Shown piece after piece: positions 44,477 through 56,324 of a stretch of DNA of 64,000 nt. Origin of the DNA: Zhengitettix transpicula (taxonomy: Eukaryota; Arthropoda; Insecta; Orthoptera; Tetrigidae); assembly GCA_037074705.1 (NCBI GenBank), contig CM073593.1, positions 103,501,738-103,565,737 on the forward strand, read 5' to 3'. How positions within the stretch are numbered: the stretch's first letter is position 1; every line of letters begins with the position of its first letter. A program made the position numbers and the translations under genes. The notes beneath the pieces are model-generated. The model saw only the letters and a list, made by a program, of their open reading frames with translations, was not told where the DNA came from and ran no database searches.

Positions 44477-45961
44477 TTTTATATATATATATATATACGA
44501 GGCGAAATTATATTAACAGTTTAACAGCGTGTGGGCAACGATAAAACGCATACGGGTAATGTACGGTACATTGATAATGTTACAAGATAGGGGGAAAAAA
44601 GGTTGTATAATTTGAGAGGGAAAAAACGAATGTCTCTGTGAAAATCAGCAAAAATAATTTATATTTTCCCTCAGCGTAATTAAAAAAACTTTTTTTTTTA
44701 AAATTGTTTGATAGAGATTTTACAGTGTTGTCAGCTCTAGGGTTATTTACAACTTATCTCCTGAATGTTTCCTTTGTGTTCTGCAACGGACAATCCAACT
44801 GCCTTGATATAATTCAGATAAATGCAAATTTGGAAAAATGTTTTACTTATAAATTATATTTATATAAAATTTATTATAATGTTAGAAGAAAAAATAGTGC
44901 AGGTAACGTGTAATATTTCTTCATTGTCTGAAAGTGAAGACACTAAATGTGATAGGATTTTCGAATTTTTGGGAAGGATAAGAATAAATCTAATAATTAG
45001 CACTCATTGAAATTTAATTTTGTTGAATGAAACAATACAAACACTTTGTTATGTGTTGATAGTATTTTAACAAAGGAAGTTTTTGTTCACTCTTGTGTCC
45101 TGACTTTACACTGTGTAAATGAGGTTATTGTATTAAAACACCTGGAATCTTGTTACATGAATTATTGAAAATAATTTTATCGGAGAAATAATGTAAAAGT
45201 TTAGTTTTGATTATTTATAAGACCAAACAATTAGCGATTTTACGTTACTTCATTAGAAATGATTCATTTTTAAATTAAATAATTAATTAATTAAGTGCTG
45301 TTCCAAATAATTGTAAAATGTACGATTCATCAACCTTGAAGGATCTATGGAAAGTTCATTTATTCTTTTCTATTCACAGAATTGTCCTGGAATTTATTTT
45401 TGGGGGTTACAGCCACAACTACACTCTATGTTTGATGAGAAAACTGTAAGTATAATGATGTAGGTATTTTATTTTATCTCATAACTTAAATAAGCCTTTT
45501 TTACTGCATAATTACTCATGAATTTCTTATCCAGACTTTCCCCTCGACACGATCCAGAGCAAAAAAAAATGTTCTCTCTTAATTAGGCATTTATCGGGGT
45601 CGATTAGTTCCAGCATGTGCACCTCTCTCTCTCTCTATCCTCCAGGGGAAGTAATTAGTTATGCGTCGGAAATCTAGTCACAGCAGCAACCATCGAAATT
45701 ATTCGCTTCGATGGACGTAGTACCAGCTACGGTGACCCGAAAATTAAGTATTCAGCGTAAAAAAAAATTGTAACGAAACAGGAGATTATTTATCATCTAC
45801 ATGTACGAACATGCAAAAAAATATATCCAGATAACCAATATAAAGGAGTTGGCAGTAATCGGTCATTACGCTGAGATGTTAGAATGAAGAGCGATTAGTG
45901 TTTCTGTGGCAGCCATTGTATTCGACGGTGCATCATCATTTGCACGTGCACCACAGTCCGG
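44477..45961. other. gene-free AT-rich spacer
   Basis: Mostly AT-rich, with a TA patch right after the palindrome and a short CT microsatellite near 45623. No coding relic recognised. Confidence 0.45.
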
Positions 45962-46449
45962 AGATAAAAATGGCCTCTCGACGGACGTGACAGTCATCCT
46001 GATACATCACGAAGTCCACACCCACAACAAAACGTACTAAGGCTCTGTTGATCGTTTTTTTCTTTCGGTAGCCAAAACAGTAATTGGAGATTGCGTCATT
46101 GTTTCCTCAATCACTTGGATTCTAAAATTGTGAACTACTAATAACATCACCATACTTTCCAGACCATAGTTCTCCTCTTCTCGTAAAAAAAAATGTGAAG
46201 AATATTCCAAGGGTGGTGAACAGTAAAGTGAGTGTCGTCATGAGCGGAATATTCCGCGCTTTGCGCAATTTTCGGTTTATGGATTTTTGAAATAGAAAAT
46301 CTGTAGTAGTTGTCCATCTTGGCTACGTTTATTTAAAACAAACCTGTCCTTGTGTTCAGACAACGTAAAATTCCATCAAATATTTTTAAAATTGGAATAT
46401 AATTTTTTTTATAATTAGTATAAATTACAACAACAAAAATCCGCTGCAC

Positions 46450-46505
<56 letters not shown>

Positions 46506-47640
46506 ATTTTTTTTTGCGTAGGACTGTTACCAAAGTCGAATTCCTCTCGACGGACGTGACAGTCATCCTGATACATCACGAAGTCCACACCCACAACAAA
46601 ACGTATTAAGGCTGCGGTTGTTGTTTTTTTTCGGGAGCCAACACAGTAATTGAAGATGGCGTCTTTGTTGGCTAAATCACTTCGATTCTAAAATTGTGAT
46701 TTAGTAATAACATCACCATACTTTCCAGACCGTAGTTCTCCTCTTCTTGTAAAAAAAAAAGAGAGGAATATTCTGAGGGTGGTGAACAGTAAAGTGAGTG
46801 TCGTCATGAGCGGAATATTCCGCGCTTTGCGCAATGTTCCGTTTATGGATTTTTAAAAACAGAAAAGATGCAGTTCTTGCCCGTCTTGGCTACGTTTATT
46901 TAAAACAAACCTCTCCTTGTGTTCAGACAACGTAAAATTCCATCAAGTATTTTTAAAATTGGAATATATAATTTTTTTTATAATTGACATAAATTACAAC
47001 AAAAAAAAACCGATGCAGTGTGTGTCTATATATATATTTTTTTTTTGCGTAGGACTGTTACCAATGTCGAATTCCTTTCGACGGACGTGACAGTCATCCT
47101 GATACATCACGAAGTCCACACCCACAACAAAACGTATTAAGGCTCTGTTGTTGTTGTTTTCCGGAGCCAAAACAGTAATTGGAGATTGCGTCTTTGATGT
47201 CTAGATCCCTTGGATTATAAAATTGTGATCTAGTAATAAGGTCACCATACTTCCAGACCGTAGTTCTCCTCTTCTTGTAAAAGAAATGTGAGGAATATTC
47301 TGAGGGTGGTGAACAGTAAAGTGAGCATCGTCATTAGCGGAATATTCCGCGTTTTGCGCAATGTCGTATTAATGTTTTGTTTATGGATATTTAAAACCGA
47401 AAAAGTGCAGTTGTTGACCGTCTTGGCGACGTTTATTTAAAACAAACCTCTTCTCGTGTTATGACTACGTGAAATTACATCAATTATTTTTACAATTGGA
47501 ATATAGTATATTTTCATTGGATAATTGGTATAAATTAAAGAATATGTTATTAATAAAAAACGCTGCACAGTGTGTGTGTTGTGTGTGTGTATTTTTTTTG
47601 CGTTGGACTGTTACCAAAGTCGATGTGGGAATGCGATGGA
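45962..47640 (+). repeat. three-copy tandem array, ~541-569-bp unit
   Basis: ACGGACGTGACAGTCATCCT occurs at 45981, 46550 and 47091. Each unit has CACACCCACAACAAAACGTA, GTAGTTCTCCTCTTCTTG (or close), GTGAACAGTAAAGTGAG, the perfect 14-bp palindrome GCGGAATATTCCGC, TTGCGCAA, and ends in a TA or GT microsatellite of different length (TA tract about 46459-46502 in the first) followed by GCGTAGGACTGTTACCAA. No coding sequence recognised. Confidence 0.92.
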
Positions 47641-48204
47641 AGCTGCACCAGTTTGTTAGCTGCTAACTGGCTGGGGAATATCCTATCCACTATCCACTCA
47701 CCCTCATCCCTTCCCGCAACCCTCCCTCGCGCCATACACCCCCGCCCGCCTCCAACCCCCCCACCCCTCCCCCCACGTACGTGTGTTCATCCCTCCGCGC
47801 TATCTGGAACAACAGCGAACACGCGATTAGTGCTGTTAAAATCAGCGGCCGGTACATTAAAACACGATTATTGCAAAAACATATGGCTGGGGTGCAACCG
47901 CGCGATTCCCGCCACTCTGTGACAGCTAAACCCTGAAATGACGCCTCGACAAGTAGGTGGGATGGGAGTGGGGGTGGGGGGGATCATTGCAACGCTTCAA
48001 ATTTGCCCTTCATTGCTCACCACAAAAAAAAATTTACGATCAGTCTTCAACGAACTTTATTTTTTTTTAAAACCCGAGTCTGTGACTCTTTTATTTTTCA
48101 TATCATTACCAACTTCACAGAAATCTTCCCACACCTTTATTCAGTTCTTATCATTAACCCTTTAATATAATTCCAGATTCTGGACACAGATAAAATAAAT
48201 CAGA
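47641..48204. other. spacer with a high-complexity island
   Basis: 47700-47790 is C-rich low complexity. About 47790-47945 is non-repetitive and GC-richer, with CGCGATTAGTGCTGTTAAAA, ACATATGGCTGGGGTGCAAC and CTGTGACAGCTAAA (a TGACAG TALE-like site and a CATATG E-box). It may be a conserved enhancer. The rest is AT-rich. Confidence 0.3.
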
Positions 48205-48400
48205 ATTTTTACAACATTGTTATAAAGACCTGAGGAAGGCACAAGCACACAGCGAAACGTTGCTTTTTTAATCTAACAAATAAAATGGTCTGAAATTGGT
48301 CATAAGCTGCATTATCTGATGCAATAAATACATTCCGGCTATTACGATACGTTTCGGTGCTTGTTTGTAGAATCTTCAGGCGTATGCAACTGAAAGATTT
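48205..48400. repeat. inverted pair of hammerhead-like motifs
   Basis: On the plus strand near 48231-48262: CTGAGGA, a weak helix II and GAAACGTTGC. On the minus strand near 48348-48380: CTGAAGA, an unpaired-looking spacer and GAAACGTATCG, where CGUA can pair with UACG ahead of the heptamer. The layout matches the elements at 4.8 and 57.9 kb. Confidence 0.55.
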
Positions 48401-49062
48401 TTCTTGATATTATAAGAGCATCACATCATCAGCTTGAATATAAATATGTCTTTATTTTCAGCGAGCAATTTACTGCGCGGTCAAATAATTTTTTAATTAT
48501 AAAAAAATATTTCTTAATAGGTCTTTAAATATAAAAAAAAACGTACACTGAAATAAAATATTACTTTACCGCTTACGTTTAATACTTCTCTTTTTTTTCC
48601 ATTCCTTAAATTGCTCGCACTTTAGACACTATACGAAATGAATCAGTAACGAGAAAATAGCATTTATACCTAACGATAAAAAATAAACATAAAGGAAAGT
48701 AAAAAGGTGAGCTAATACCAACTGTAGGGGAAAGTAAGTTAAAAGCGACGGAAAAATTACTGCAACTGCATATAAAAGAGGGAACCGTCGTTCCTTGATT
48801 AACATCGAGCTCGAATTTACTAGTGACCGATTTAATATTACTTTTAGATTTTTTTAATAGGGTGCAAGGTAAGGAAGGCATGAGTCGGACAGCAAAGTAG
48901 GATATGAAGAGAAACGTGGTTATGTTATTAAGCCGACTGGCTCAATTTTAGCTATCAAGGGCACGATGATGAGGAATTGAAAATATAATTGGAGGAAAAA
49001 ATAAAAGATAGGTTTGACTATAAAGTTTTAAAATATGCTGGAGACTTATGGACGAAGGATAG
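48401..49062. other. gene-free spacer
   Basis: AT-rich, with a 91-codon minus frame (48606-48881) of no recognisable domain. Confidence 0.4.
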
Positions 49063-49363
49063 AACATTTTTTTTAGGGTAACAGGCTACATGAGGGTAAT
49101 TCGTATGGTGGCAACTCCCCTTTAATAGCATAGGAAGGGATTTGAAAAGGGGGATGCGGAAGGGTAGAGGAAGGTAGCCAAGGGTTACCTACGGTCCCCG
49201 GGCTATGGTTTAAGGATCCTACCCGGCAATTCGCCTCAAAGTGATGCAGGGAAAACCCTAGAAAAACAAACAGGTAGGTCGGGCATTTGGTACTTGTCCC
49301 ACACCGATGGCGGGAGAGGAGTCTGCTGTGGGGTCGTAGCTTTCCCCTCACCGTACTTTGACC
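49063..49363 (-). mobile_element. A-tailed retroposon, copy 10 (5' truncated)
   Basis: Poly-T at the left edge, GGGTAACAGGCTACATGAGG, then the family body to CCCCTCACCGTACTTTGACC. ACATTT occurs at both edges, a weak candidate duplication. Confidence 0.82.
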
Positions 49364-50820
49364 AAGATTTTCACATTTAGTATCTGAGATAACAATATGG
49401 ACGATTTTAAAAACAGAGCAAGGTGCCGAAACGTCGTTTCAACCCGGATGGAAACCTGAGAACTGTGTTTGGCCAACAGCCTTTGTATCGGATTTTTTTT
49501 CTCTTTCTTTAAGTCGCTCCTGGATAGCTGTTCACTTGTTATGTTACGTCATCAGTTTTATTATTTTCATTTCCCCCGTGAAGTCTAACAGGATTAATTT
49601 ACGTAGTTTTTATTCAGCACCTGAGGTCCTGGACAACAGCCGGGGACGACGACAGTGCGCCATTGTAAGTAAGCTTGATGTGCTCAGTTTTTATTTACAA
49701 CATCATTGATTATTCGGAAACCCTAAACTGATTATTACTTTTTAAGCATTTTTGATACTCGCATCTTGTTCAGCCATTATTATTATTATTATTGTTAGAG
49801 AAAGACATTTCCACTAGACAAGAAATTAAGCAGAATTTAAGAATTCGACTTTGGACAGTTGTTCTGATCATCAGTTTTTCATAGCAGAAAAATAATCACA
49901 AACAAAGTATATATGAATTTTAAACCTAAAAAAGGACGGAAACAGGGAAACGGATAGATAATGTCGAGATGATCAAAGACTGCTTATAGAATTTATTTTC
50001 GGTGAATGAGGAAATGGTTAAGTACAGCCTCAGACGTTTTTTCTGTATTATTATTATTTGTAGAAACATTCGTGCGTGTATTCCGATGACGTTCCGTATT
50101 TTCTATTTCTGTTTCTTATTCAACAAGTCGGGTCGTTCGTCGCACCTCGGAGGAGGATTCGTGCGTTAGTGTCTCCTATGAAACACTGAAGGGATTAGGT
50201 TTCCCCTCGGTGTTGTGTAGGCCCTTTTATTATGAAAGGCATCTAAGAGGAGTCGGGGAGACCGCAGAGAAAAGGATGGAATCATTTCTCGGGGAAATCC
50301 TGACAGAAGACCTCTGCCCCTCGAGGGAAAGGGGATGCGGGGGTGAGGGGATCTTGTTTCGAAGGGGAGGATATTGTTGCAACACACAAGGCGTGGGAAG
50401 ACCATTTGTTATTGGGTAATTGAAGGCGGTGAACTGCGCATAGAATCCGCCACAGGTAGGTTTTTGTTCGTTGGAAATATTCTTCGTCGAAATACATCAA
50501 AGGGACGACGAGAAGAAACTCGGGTCGCAAAAGAGACTCCTGGAAGAGGGAGGAAAAAGAACATAATGCACAGGCTGTAAAAAGGAGTTTCAGGTTCCAC
50601 CTTATCTAACACCTACAAGTGTCTCCAAAGTTTGCGATAAACAGCCTCAAAACCTGTCACATTCTTCAGCATAAATTCTACCCCCCCCCCTTCAATTATC
50701 ATTTTAAAGAGATCAATAAATATGGAAATTACTTTATTTTGGTCAAAATTGTCCTTTGAAAGGATAAAACAATTGATGACTTCATAAAGACACTTTTTAT
50801 TTTCAATTTTTAATTAGGGT
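49364..50820. other. gene-free spacer
   Basis: GTGCCGAAACGTCGTTTCAA near 49427 is a lone half motif. Around 50100-50580 the sequence is GC-richer with several 67-82-codon frames on both strands but no domain. A C10 run lies near 50681. Confidence 0.4.
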
Positions 50821-50860
50821 GACGTTTCGGTACCTTTTTTGTATCATCTTCAGGTATTTT
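50821..50860 (-). repeat. hammerhead-like motif, isolated
   Basis: The minus-strand core at 50824-50853 has CTGAAGA, one extra U, GAUAC facing GGUACC and GAAACGTCACC. The flanks (ATTGATGACTTCATAAAGAC) resemble family B2. Helix I is not evident. Confidence 0.45.
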
Positions 50861-51351
50861 TCCAAATTAACACAGTAAACTAGCGCAACTAAACAAAAAA
50901 ATACAAGTTACTAAATTCACACGGTTTTGTTTTGGAACGGGGGACCAGAGGCACACAAATTCACTCAACGCTAACACTAGATTGATATGAAACGTCGTAA
51001 AAATAAATTTGAAAGGGTTTCAGGTAAAATAATAAATTAAGAAAATAGTACCATGTGTTATTAGAATTTTCCTGGCCTCGGTAGGTTCATATCCCTCCGC
51101 TGCCTCCAGGTAATAAATGAATTGAATTTGGATCCGGGGTACGACCTAAGTCGCACTCTATAATAGGTTATAGGGCGTGGAGAAATAACTGAAGGTTCAT
51201 TAGAAATAATGGAAGATCTATTAACTTTTAACTACAGCCAAGATTAAAGGATAATATAAGAAAAATATCAAATAGAGTGGCAAAGGTTCCACGTGGAAGG
51301 ATAGTAAACAACTTAAATTAAAATTAACACAGCTTGGAATTTAAGTTTATT
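50861..51351. other. gene-free spacer
   Basis: Nothing recognised. Confidence 0.4.
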
Positions 51352-51492
51352 ATAATTTGTTTAGGGCAACAGGCTACATGAGGGTAATCCACGTTGGGAA
51401 ACTCCCTTTTAATAGAATAGGAAGGGATTTGAAAGGGGGGATGCGAAAGGGTAGCGGAAGGTATCCAAGGGTTAACTAGGGCCCCCGGGCTT
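51352..51492 (-). mobile_element. A-tailed retroposon, copy 11 (short 5' truncated)
   Basis: Only the ~140 bp next to the tail: TTTAGGGCAACAGGCTACAT to GGGTTAACTAGGGCCCCCGG. Confidence 0.82.
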
Positions 51493-52484
51493 ATGTAGTG
51501 ATTATATTCATCCAATTATTTCAACTATAAAGCTGAGAGAGAAAAAAATACAGCAGATAACGTAGCTGAATGGCGTTCAACTAGAAAATTTGTTGACCAA
51601 AGTCCAAGAAATTGATTCCCATTAAGAGAAAAAAATTATTTCACGACTTTTTGAGGTCTTTCTGGCGATTTATTAACTCAAATAAATGGTTGATGTGTGT
51701 GTGTGGAATTTTTAGGATGTCTCATTTACTGGTCGTATTTTATCCACCCGGTGGACTACCTCAAGGAGAAGGAGGGGACGGTGGTAGGTTTAGGTATGCG
51801 GGTTGTTCCTTTATGTCGTGTTTATAAACAGTGTGTGTGTATATGTGTGTGTGTGTTAGCAGCAACAGGGGCCTGAAAACACTTTCCAGCACCGAAACGA
51901 ACTTTTCCTGTCCAGATAACGGGGACGTCGCCTTTGTGGCACGTCTCCTGATTTATGGCCCCCTGCTCATTGGCAAACAAAGTGAGCAGAAGGTCTCGTG
52001 GTACCTGAGGGTACCACAATGCGGGCTTCTTGGAAAGTCCTGGGCACGGGTAGGGGGTGGAGGTGGAGGTGGAACCCACCCACAGCAGAAAATTTGTTAC
52101 CCCTCGGGGTTCGTCATGGGAAAAATGAGCGGCAGGTTCTGGAAGACACCTGGAGGCGGTCTTTCACGAAACTAAGCTCAAGTGTTGGCAGAGATCTACT
52201 TAATAAAGAATGGCTTTCACGACGCTGAGAAGAAATAAAGTATTATGTGTATGTATGTGTATTATGAACTGTGATTGTGATCGTTACCGGAGGCAGTCTA
52301 AAAATTGTTTATAAACGAAAGTATTACAAATAAATCAATTTTGAGAGAAGATTAAAAAAATTATAATAAAATAAGTCTCAGAAATTTATCCTGTAAATTT
52401 CTTCACCCCCCCCCCCCTACCCACACACACTTCACTTCACTAATGACCTAAACTTATTTAAATTACATAATAGTCACGTCACTA
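51493..52484. other. spacer with a high-complexity island
   Basis: No gene recognised. About 51870-52220 is non-repetitive and GC-richer (CTGATTTATGGCCCCCTGCT, CATTGGCAAACAAAGTGAGC, a GGTACCTGAGGGTACC inverted repeat). Open frames of 71-114 codons cross it on both strands with no domain. A C12 run lies near 52405. Confidence 0.3.
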
Positions 52485-52978
52485 CTTTTTTTAGGGTAAC
52501 ACGTTACATGAGGGTAATCCACATGGTGGCAACTCCCCTTAATAGCATCGGAAGGGATTTAAAAGGGGGGATGCGAAGGGTAGAGGAAGGGAGCCAAGGG
52601 TTAACTAGGGCCGCCGGGCTATAGTTTATGGATCCTACCCGGCAATTCACCTAAAAGTGATGCAGGGAAAACCCTAGAAAAACCTGCATCAGGGAGGTCG
52701 GGCATTTGGTACTTGTCCCACGTCCTTCCGATGGTGGGAGAGGTGTTTTCTGTGGGGTCGCAGCTTACCCCTCGCCATGCCTTTGCTCGTTTAGGAGGCA
52801 GCCGGCCGACTATTCCAATGGGAATAGCGAACAACTCTTACCGTATGCCCAAGGTCTGCGACCCCGGAACATACACCTCTCAAAACAGGCCGAGGTGCCT
52901 CGGCTTGTGGGAACCTTAGTTCAAAAAGCCAGAGAGATGTGAAGGCGTCCCGAAAGGTAGCCTCCGCCAGAGCTCTCT
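52485..52978 (-). mobile_element. A-tailed retroposon, copy 12
   Basis: A near full-length copy with poly-T at the left edge and GAGAGCTCTGGCGGAGGCTA as its minus-sense 5' end, the same 5' end as copy 1. This differs from the AGAGATACGAAGGGGC start of copies 3, 4 and 6, so two subfamilies exist. On the minus strand it begins 30 bp after the stop of the LINE relic. Confidence 0.88.
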
Positions 52979-53007
52979 TTTATTTATATTTATATTATTC
53001 TTAAACC

Positions 53008-53575
53008 TTATTGAAGAATCTCCTCAAACACTGCTGCAGGTAAATTGTTCCAATCGCTTATCGATCTGTTTAGGAATGAGAATTTCCCTACGCCTGTTGT
53101 TTTTTTCGTGGTCTTGTTTCGCTTTTAAATTTATGATCAGCCTCTGCCAATGTAAGTTAGTTTTTCGAACTTATCCCCTCTTCTGTATGTCTTTCCACGC
53201 TTTGTTACCCGTGAATGATTTATAAAGTGAGCAAAGTCTGGTTTCCAAAGATTCCCAGTCTAATTTCTCAACCTTTTCTCACGTGTGAGGAGGTTCCTTC
53301 CCCACCCCCCTCTGTTGAAGTTTTTTAGGCCTTCTTTGTGGTATTTTCTATAAGGATGCCAACACTCTAGTATGGGACGATCTAGAGATTTATAGGAAAG
53401 TTCTTTTAATTTTCCACTTCCCCCTTTTTTTAATATTCTCATTACAAAATGTAAAGATTACCGAGACGCAGAATTTACTTGTTCTTCCCACCCCTTGATT
53501 TGAGTTCAAAATGATTCCTAAATTTTTGCAGCTGTTGGAAATATTCATCTCGGGATTGTAACCGAGAAGATTTTA
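53008..53575 (-). pseudogene. non-LTR retrotransposon ORF2 (CR1/Jockey-like), C-terminal relic
   Basis: The downstream part of a LINE reverse transcriptase in several frames. In order it reads CKNLGIIL, then KLKELSYKSLDRPILECW, HPYRKYHKEG, VEKLDWESLETRLCSLYKSF, TGNKAWKDIQKRG, then FEKLTYIGRG and VGKFSFLNRSISDWNNLPAA, ending at a TAA at 53008-53010. The pattern SKLKELAYKTLVRPILEYAS.VWDPY, then LGWESLETRR, LCMLYKI and FLNRTIRDWNxLPAxVFE is characteristic of the C-terminal region of CR1/Jockey-type ORF2. At least two frameshifts and several stops make it dead. Confidence 0.82.
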
Positions 53576-54690
53576 TTAATTAATTATCTAATTTATTTTT
53601 AACAAATTTCAGGAGGGAAGGATCATAGAGAAACTAAAAGAAAATACCGTAATTAAACTAAAAAGAAAAAAAAATGAGGTTGAAATAAATCATAAAAATG
53701 TTTTTCGATTGACTGAAAAATAAGTCTACTAAGATGTTGATTTAGCGAATCTGACGGAGTAAATTTATGTAATTGAATTTCAGTTTTTTTTAAGTGGATC
53801 TCTAGAAGATAGAAACGACCTTGTTATCAACCCCTTTCCTTCAAACTTTAGAAAGGTTAGACGCCCCAATAAATCAGAAAAGGCGTGTCATTGCCTCAAG
53901 AAGAAATTTGTCGAAAGGTAGATAAAAGTCTGGATCTGTCCTGTCCGCGCATTTAGAGGAGTATAAAGGGCTCAAGTTTCCCCTGGCGCGCACACCCACA
54001 CAAAAAATGAGTGAAAGAGAGATAAAGGCAAGGTTGATTGGGGTGCAAACATCGTCAGAGAATGTCCGCCAAATGACAAACGGCCCTCCGTGTCCCTTGC
54101 CCTCTTCTCCCTTATCTCAGACACGAGCCTTTTATGTGGTCCCGTGTTTGGTTTTTTTTTGTTGGTACCTAAGAACTTCTCCCACGTTTCATATTCCACC
54201 ATCAAGAACAGTTTTCTACCACTTCACTTGGAACTAATGTTCATTATTTTTTCCTTTTTCTCTCCATGCTAACATTCTTTATCCTGTTATATATGATTTA
54301 ATTTAAAACCTAGATTATTATTTTAAAATATAAAAAAAAATCTTTAAGCCATCAAGATCTTTTTATGTTGTAAATCAATAAGAAACACACCAGTAGATCT
54401 GCAGCGGTTTTTATTATTATTTAATCTTAAACTTTATTATTTAGAAGCTGTCGGCTTTGACTCTCGCCAGATTCATCTTAAAACTCATTCATATCATATA
54501 TACTCAAAATTAAATATTCCAAACTTTTTCTAGAGTTTCCATATATCCCTCTGAACTTCTGTTTTTCTTCTTTTCTTCGCTTGCCGTAAGTATATCTCTG
54601 CATCTTTTTTTTCCCATGATTTTCTAGACTATCTTTCTCGTCATCCCTTTGAACCGCCTCTTTCTTTCCGGATTTTCTTGCAGCTTATCT
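53576..54690. other. gene-free spacer
   Basis: The left part may hold further decayed LINE sequence, but I cannot read it. About 53930-54200 is more complex and includes GAGTATAAAGGGCTC, which looks like a TATA box. The 76-codon frame downstream has no domain and I do not call a promoter. Confidence 0.35.
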
Positions 54691-54859
54691 TTTATTTTTT
54701 TCACTTTTCTTTGCCTTTATCACGTTTTTCTTGCTCACTTATCTACTCCAAGACCCGAATAATCTAAATAATAAATAGAAAATAGGAATAATATCATATG
54801 AATGTTTTACTGCTTCTAAAGCCGCAGATACTGATTTCATTGGAAGATATAATTTAAGT

Positions 54860-54932
54860 GGTTCCGTGGTGTAGTGGTTATCACGTCTGCTTTACACGCA
54901 GAAGGTCCCCGGTTCGATCCCGGGCGGAACCA
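54860..54932 (+). tRNA. tRNA-Val(UAC)
   Basis: Identical to the 35260 copy (T at position 16). Fully paired acceptor, anticodon loop TTTACAC, intact A and B boxes, and AAATTTTG downstream as terminator. Confidence 0.97.
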
Positions 54933-55460
54933 AATTTTGAGCGCGCTTGACAAATTAATTACGTCAGTTCACGAATACCGTTATACAATTAATTGGTTTT
55001 GTCTTTGTAGAATTATGCTCCTTATTAATTGTAGATTTTTTTCTTATATTAACTGAATTTAAACACTTATAAAAATCTATATTTCAGATTATCTTTCTTT
55101 AATGGATATTTTTAAGGATGATAAATTTTTTAAAAAAACTTTTTTAGTCTTCAAATAATATAAAACAGGAGTTTTAGGTTTTATCCTGTTTTATATGAAT
55201 TTACAAATAAAATATTAAGGAAAATCATGATAAAGACTTTTTAATATAATTAATGATAAATTAAAAAAACCTTTATTAGTTCATTTTCATTTTTTACTTT
55301 TCTCTTCCTTCCTTTTTTCACTTATTCTTGCTCACTTATCTACAATGGAATACCCGAATAATCTAAATAAAAGAAACGGAAGTATAATAAAAATAATCCT
55401 ACCAATATTTTAATGCTTTGAAACATGTAGATATATACTTCATTGGAAAAGTAATAAAGT

Positions 55461-55533
55461 GGTTCCGTGGTGTAGCGGTTATCACGTCTGCTTTACACGC
55501 AGAAGGTCCCCGGTTCGATCCCGGGCGGAACCA
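55461..55533 (+). tRNA. tRNA-Val(UAC)
   Basis: Identical to the 34641 copy (C at position 16). All arms are paired, and AAATTTTG lies downstream. The C/T difference alternates within both pairs, with C-T in the first and T-C in the second. Confidence 0.97.
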
Positions 55534-55940
55534 AATTTTGAATGAGCGCTTGACAAATTAAATATGTCACTTCATAATTATTGTTGTACGATCAATTGGT
55601 TTTCTCTTTATGGAAAACACATACATGAATTATTTTTCTTAAATAATAGTAGTTGTTTTCCTTACAAACTAAGATAATAAAAAAATCTGTTTTTAATAAT
55701 GAATATTTTACGAATAATAGATTAAAAACCCCCTTTTTTGAGCTGAAATGATGGAAACCGGATTTTTACGTTTTATCCTTTTTTATATCAATATAAAAAT
55801 AAAATATTAAGGAAATGGAGGATACAAAACTTTTTAGTAACATTAATGATAAATTAAAAAACCTTTTTTAGTCCTCAAATAATATAAAATAGGATAAAGC
55901 CGAAAGCTCCTAATAAAGGTTTTTTTTCTTAACATTTAAT

Positions 55941-56324
55941 TTTTATTTACGTGTTAATTTCTGGTTTTTATAATTAAACTCGTCATTTATGTAATTTTTT
56001 TTGTATTTATATGCAATAATTTGACATTTTCTCACACATGTGCTTTATTTTTCCTGTATTTGTTTTTGTATGTAAAATAATACCAGTAAGAATGTTTTTA
56101 CCTAATTCTAAATATTTGTTTTTGACTTTTCCCCAATAGTCGACTAAAAATAAAAATGAAATTTCATCCTGTTTCGACCGGCCACAAATTCTCAGTTCGT
56201 GAACTCTTAATTGGACCGTTATAATTCACCTATTTTAATTTAATTACTTGATTCAAGAAAAAACACAAAAAAAGGCTTTGGAACTGAAACTGATTAGGAT
56301 AGGGGGGGAAAAAAATTAAAAACC
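55941..56324. other. gene-free AT-rich spacer
   Basis: Nothing recognised. Confidence 0.4.

Larger units (their letters stand above)
54691..55940 (+). repeat. second tandem duplication of the tRNA-Val unit
   Basis: Two ~601-bp-spaced units homologous to those at 34.5-35.7 kb: CTTGCTCACTTATCTAC, CCCGAATAATCTAAAT, tRNA gene, then the TATAAAACAGG/CCTGTTTTAT inverted repeat. The pair lies about 19.6 kb from the first pair. Confidence 0.9.

Noticed and set aside
48205..48400. Full hammerhead assignment for both motifs
   Set aside because: The heptamers and GAAAC are present, but helix II is weak in both, so they are listed only as hammerhead-like.
53940..54240. TATA box plus short open frame as a possible gene start
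   Set aside because: The downstream 76-codon frame has no domain and no supporting exon or signal; GAGTATAAAGGG alone is not enough.
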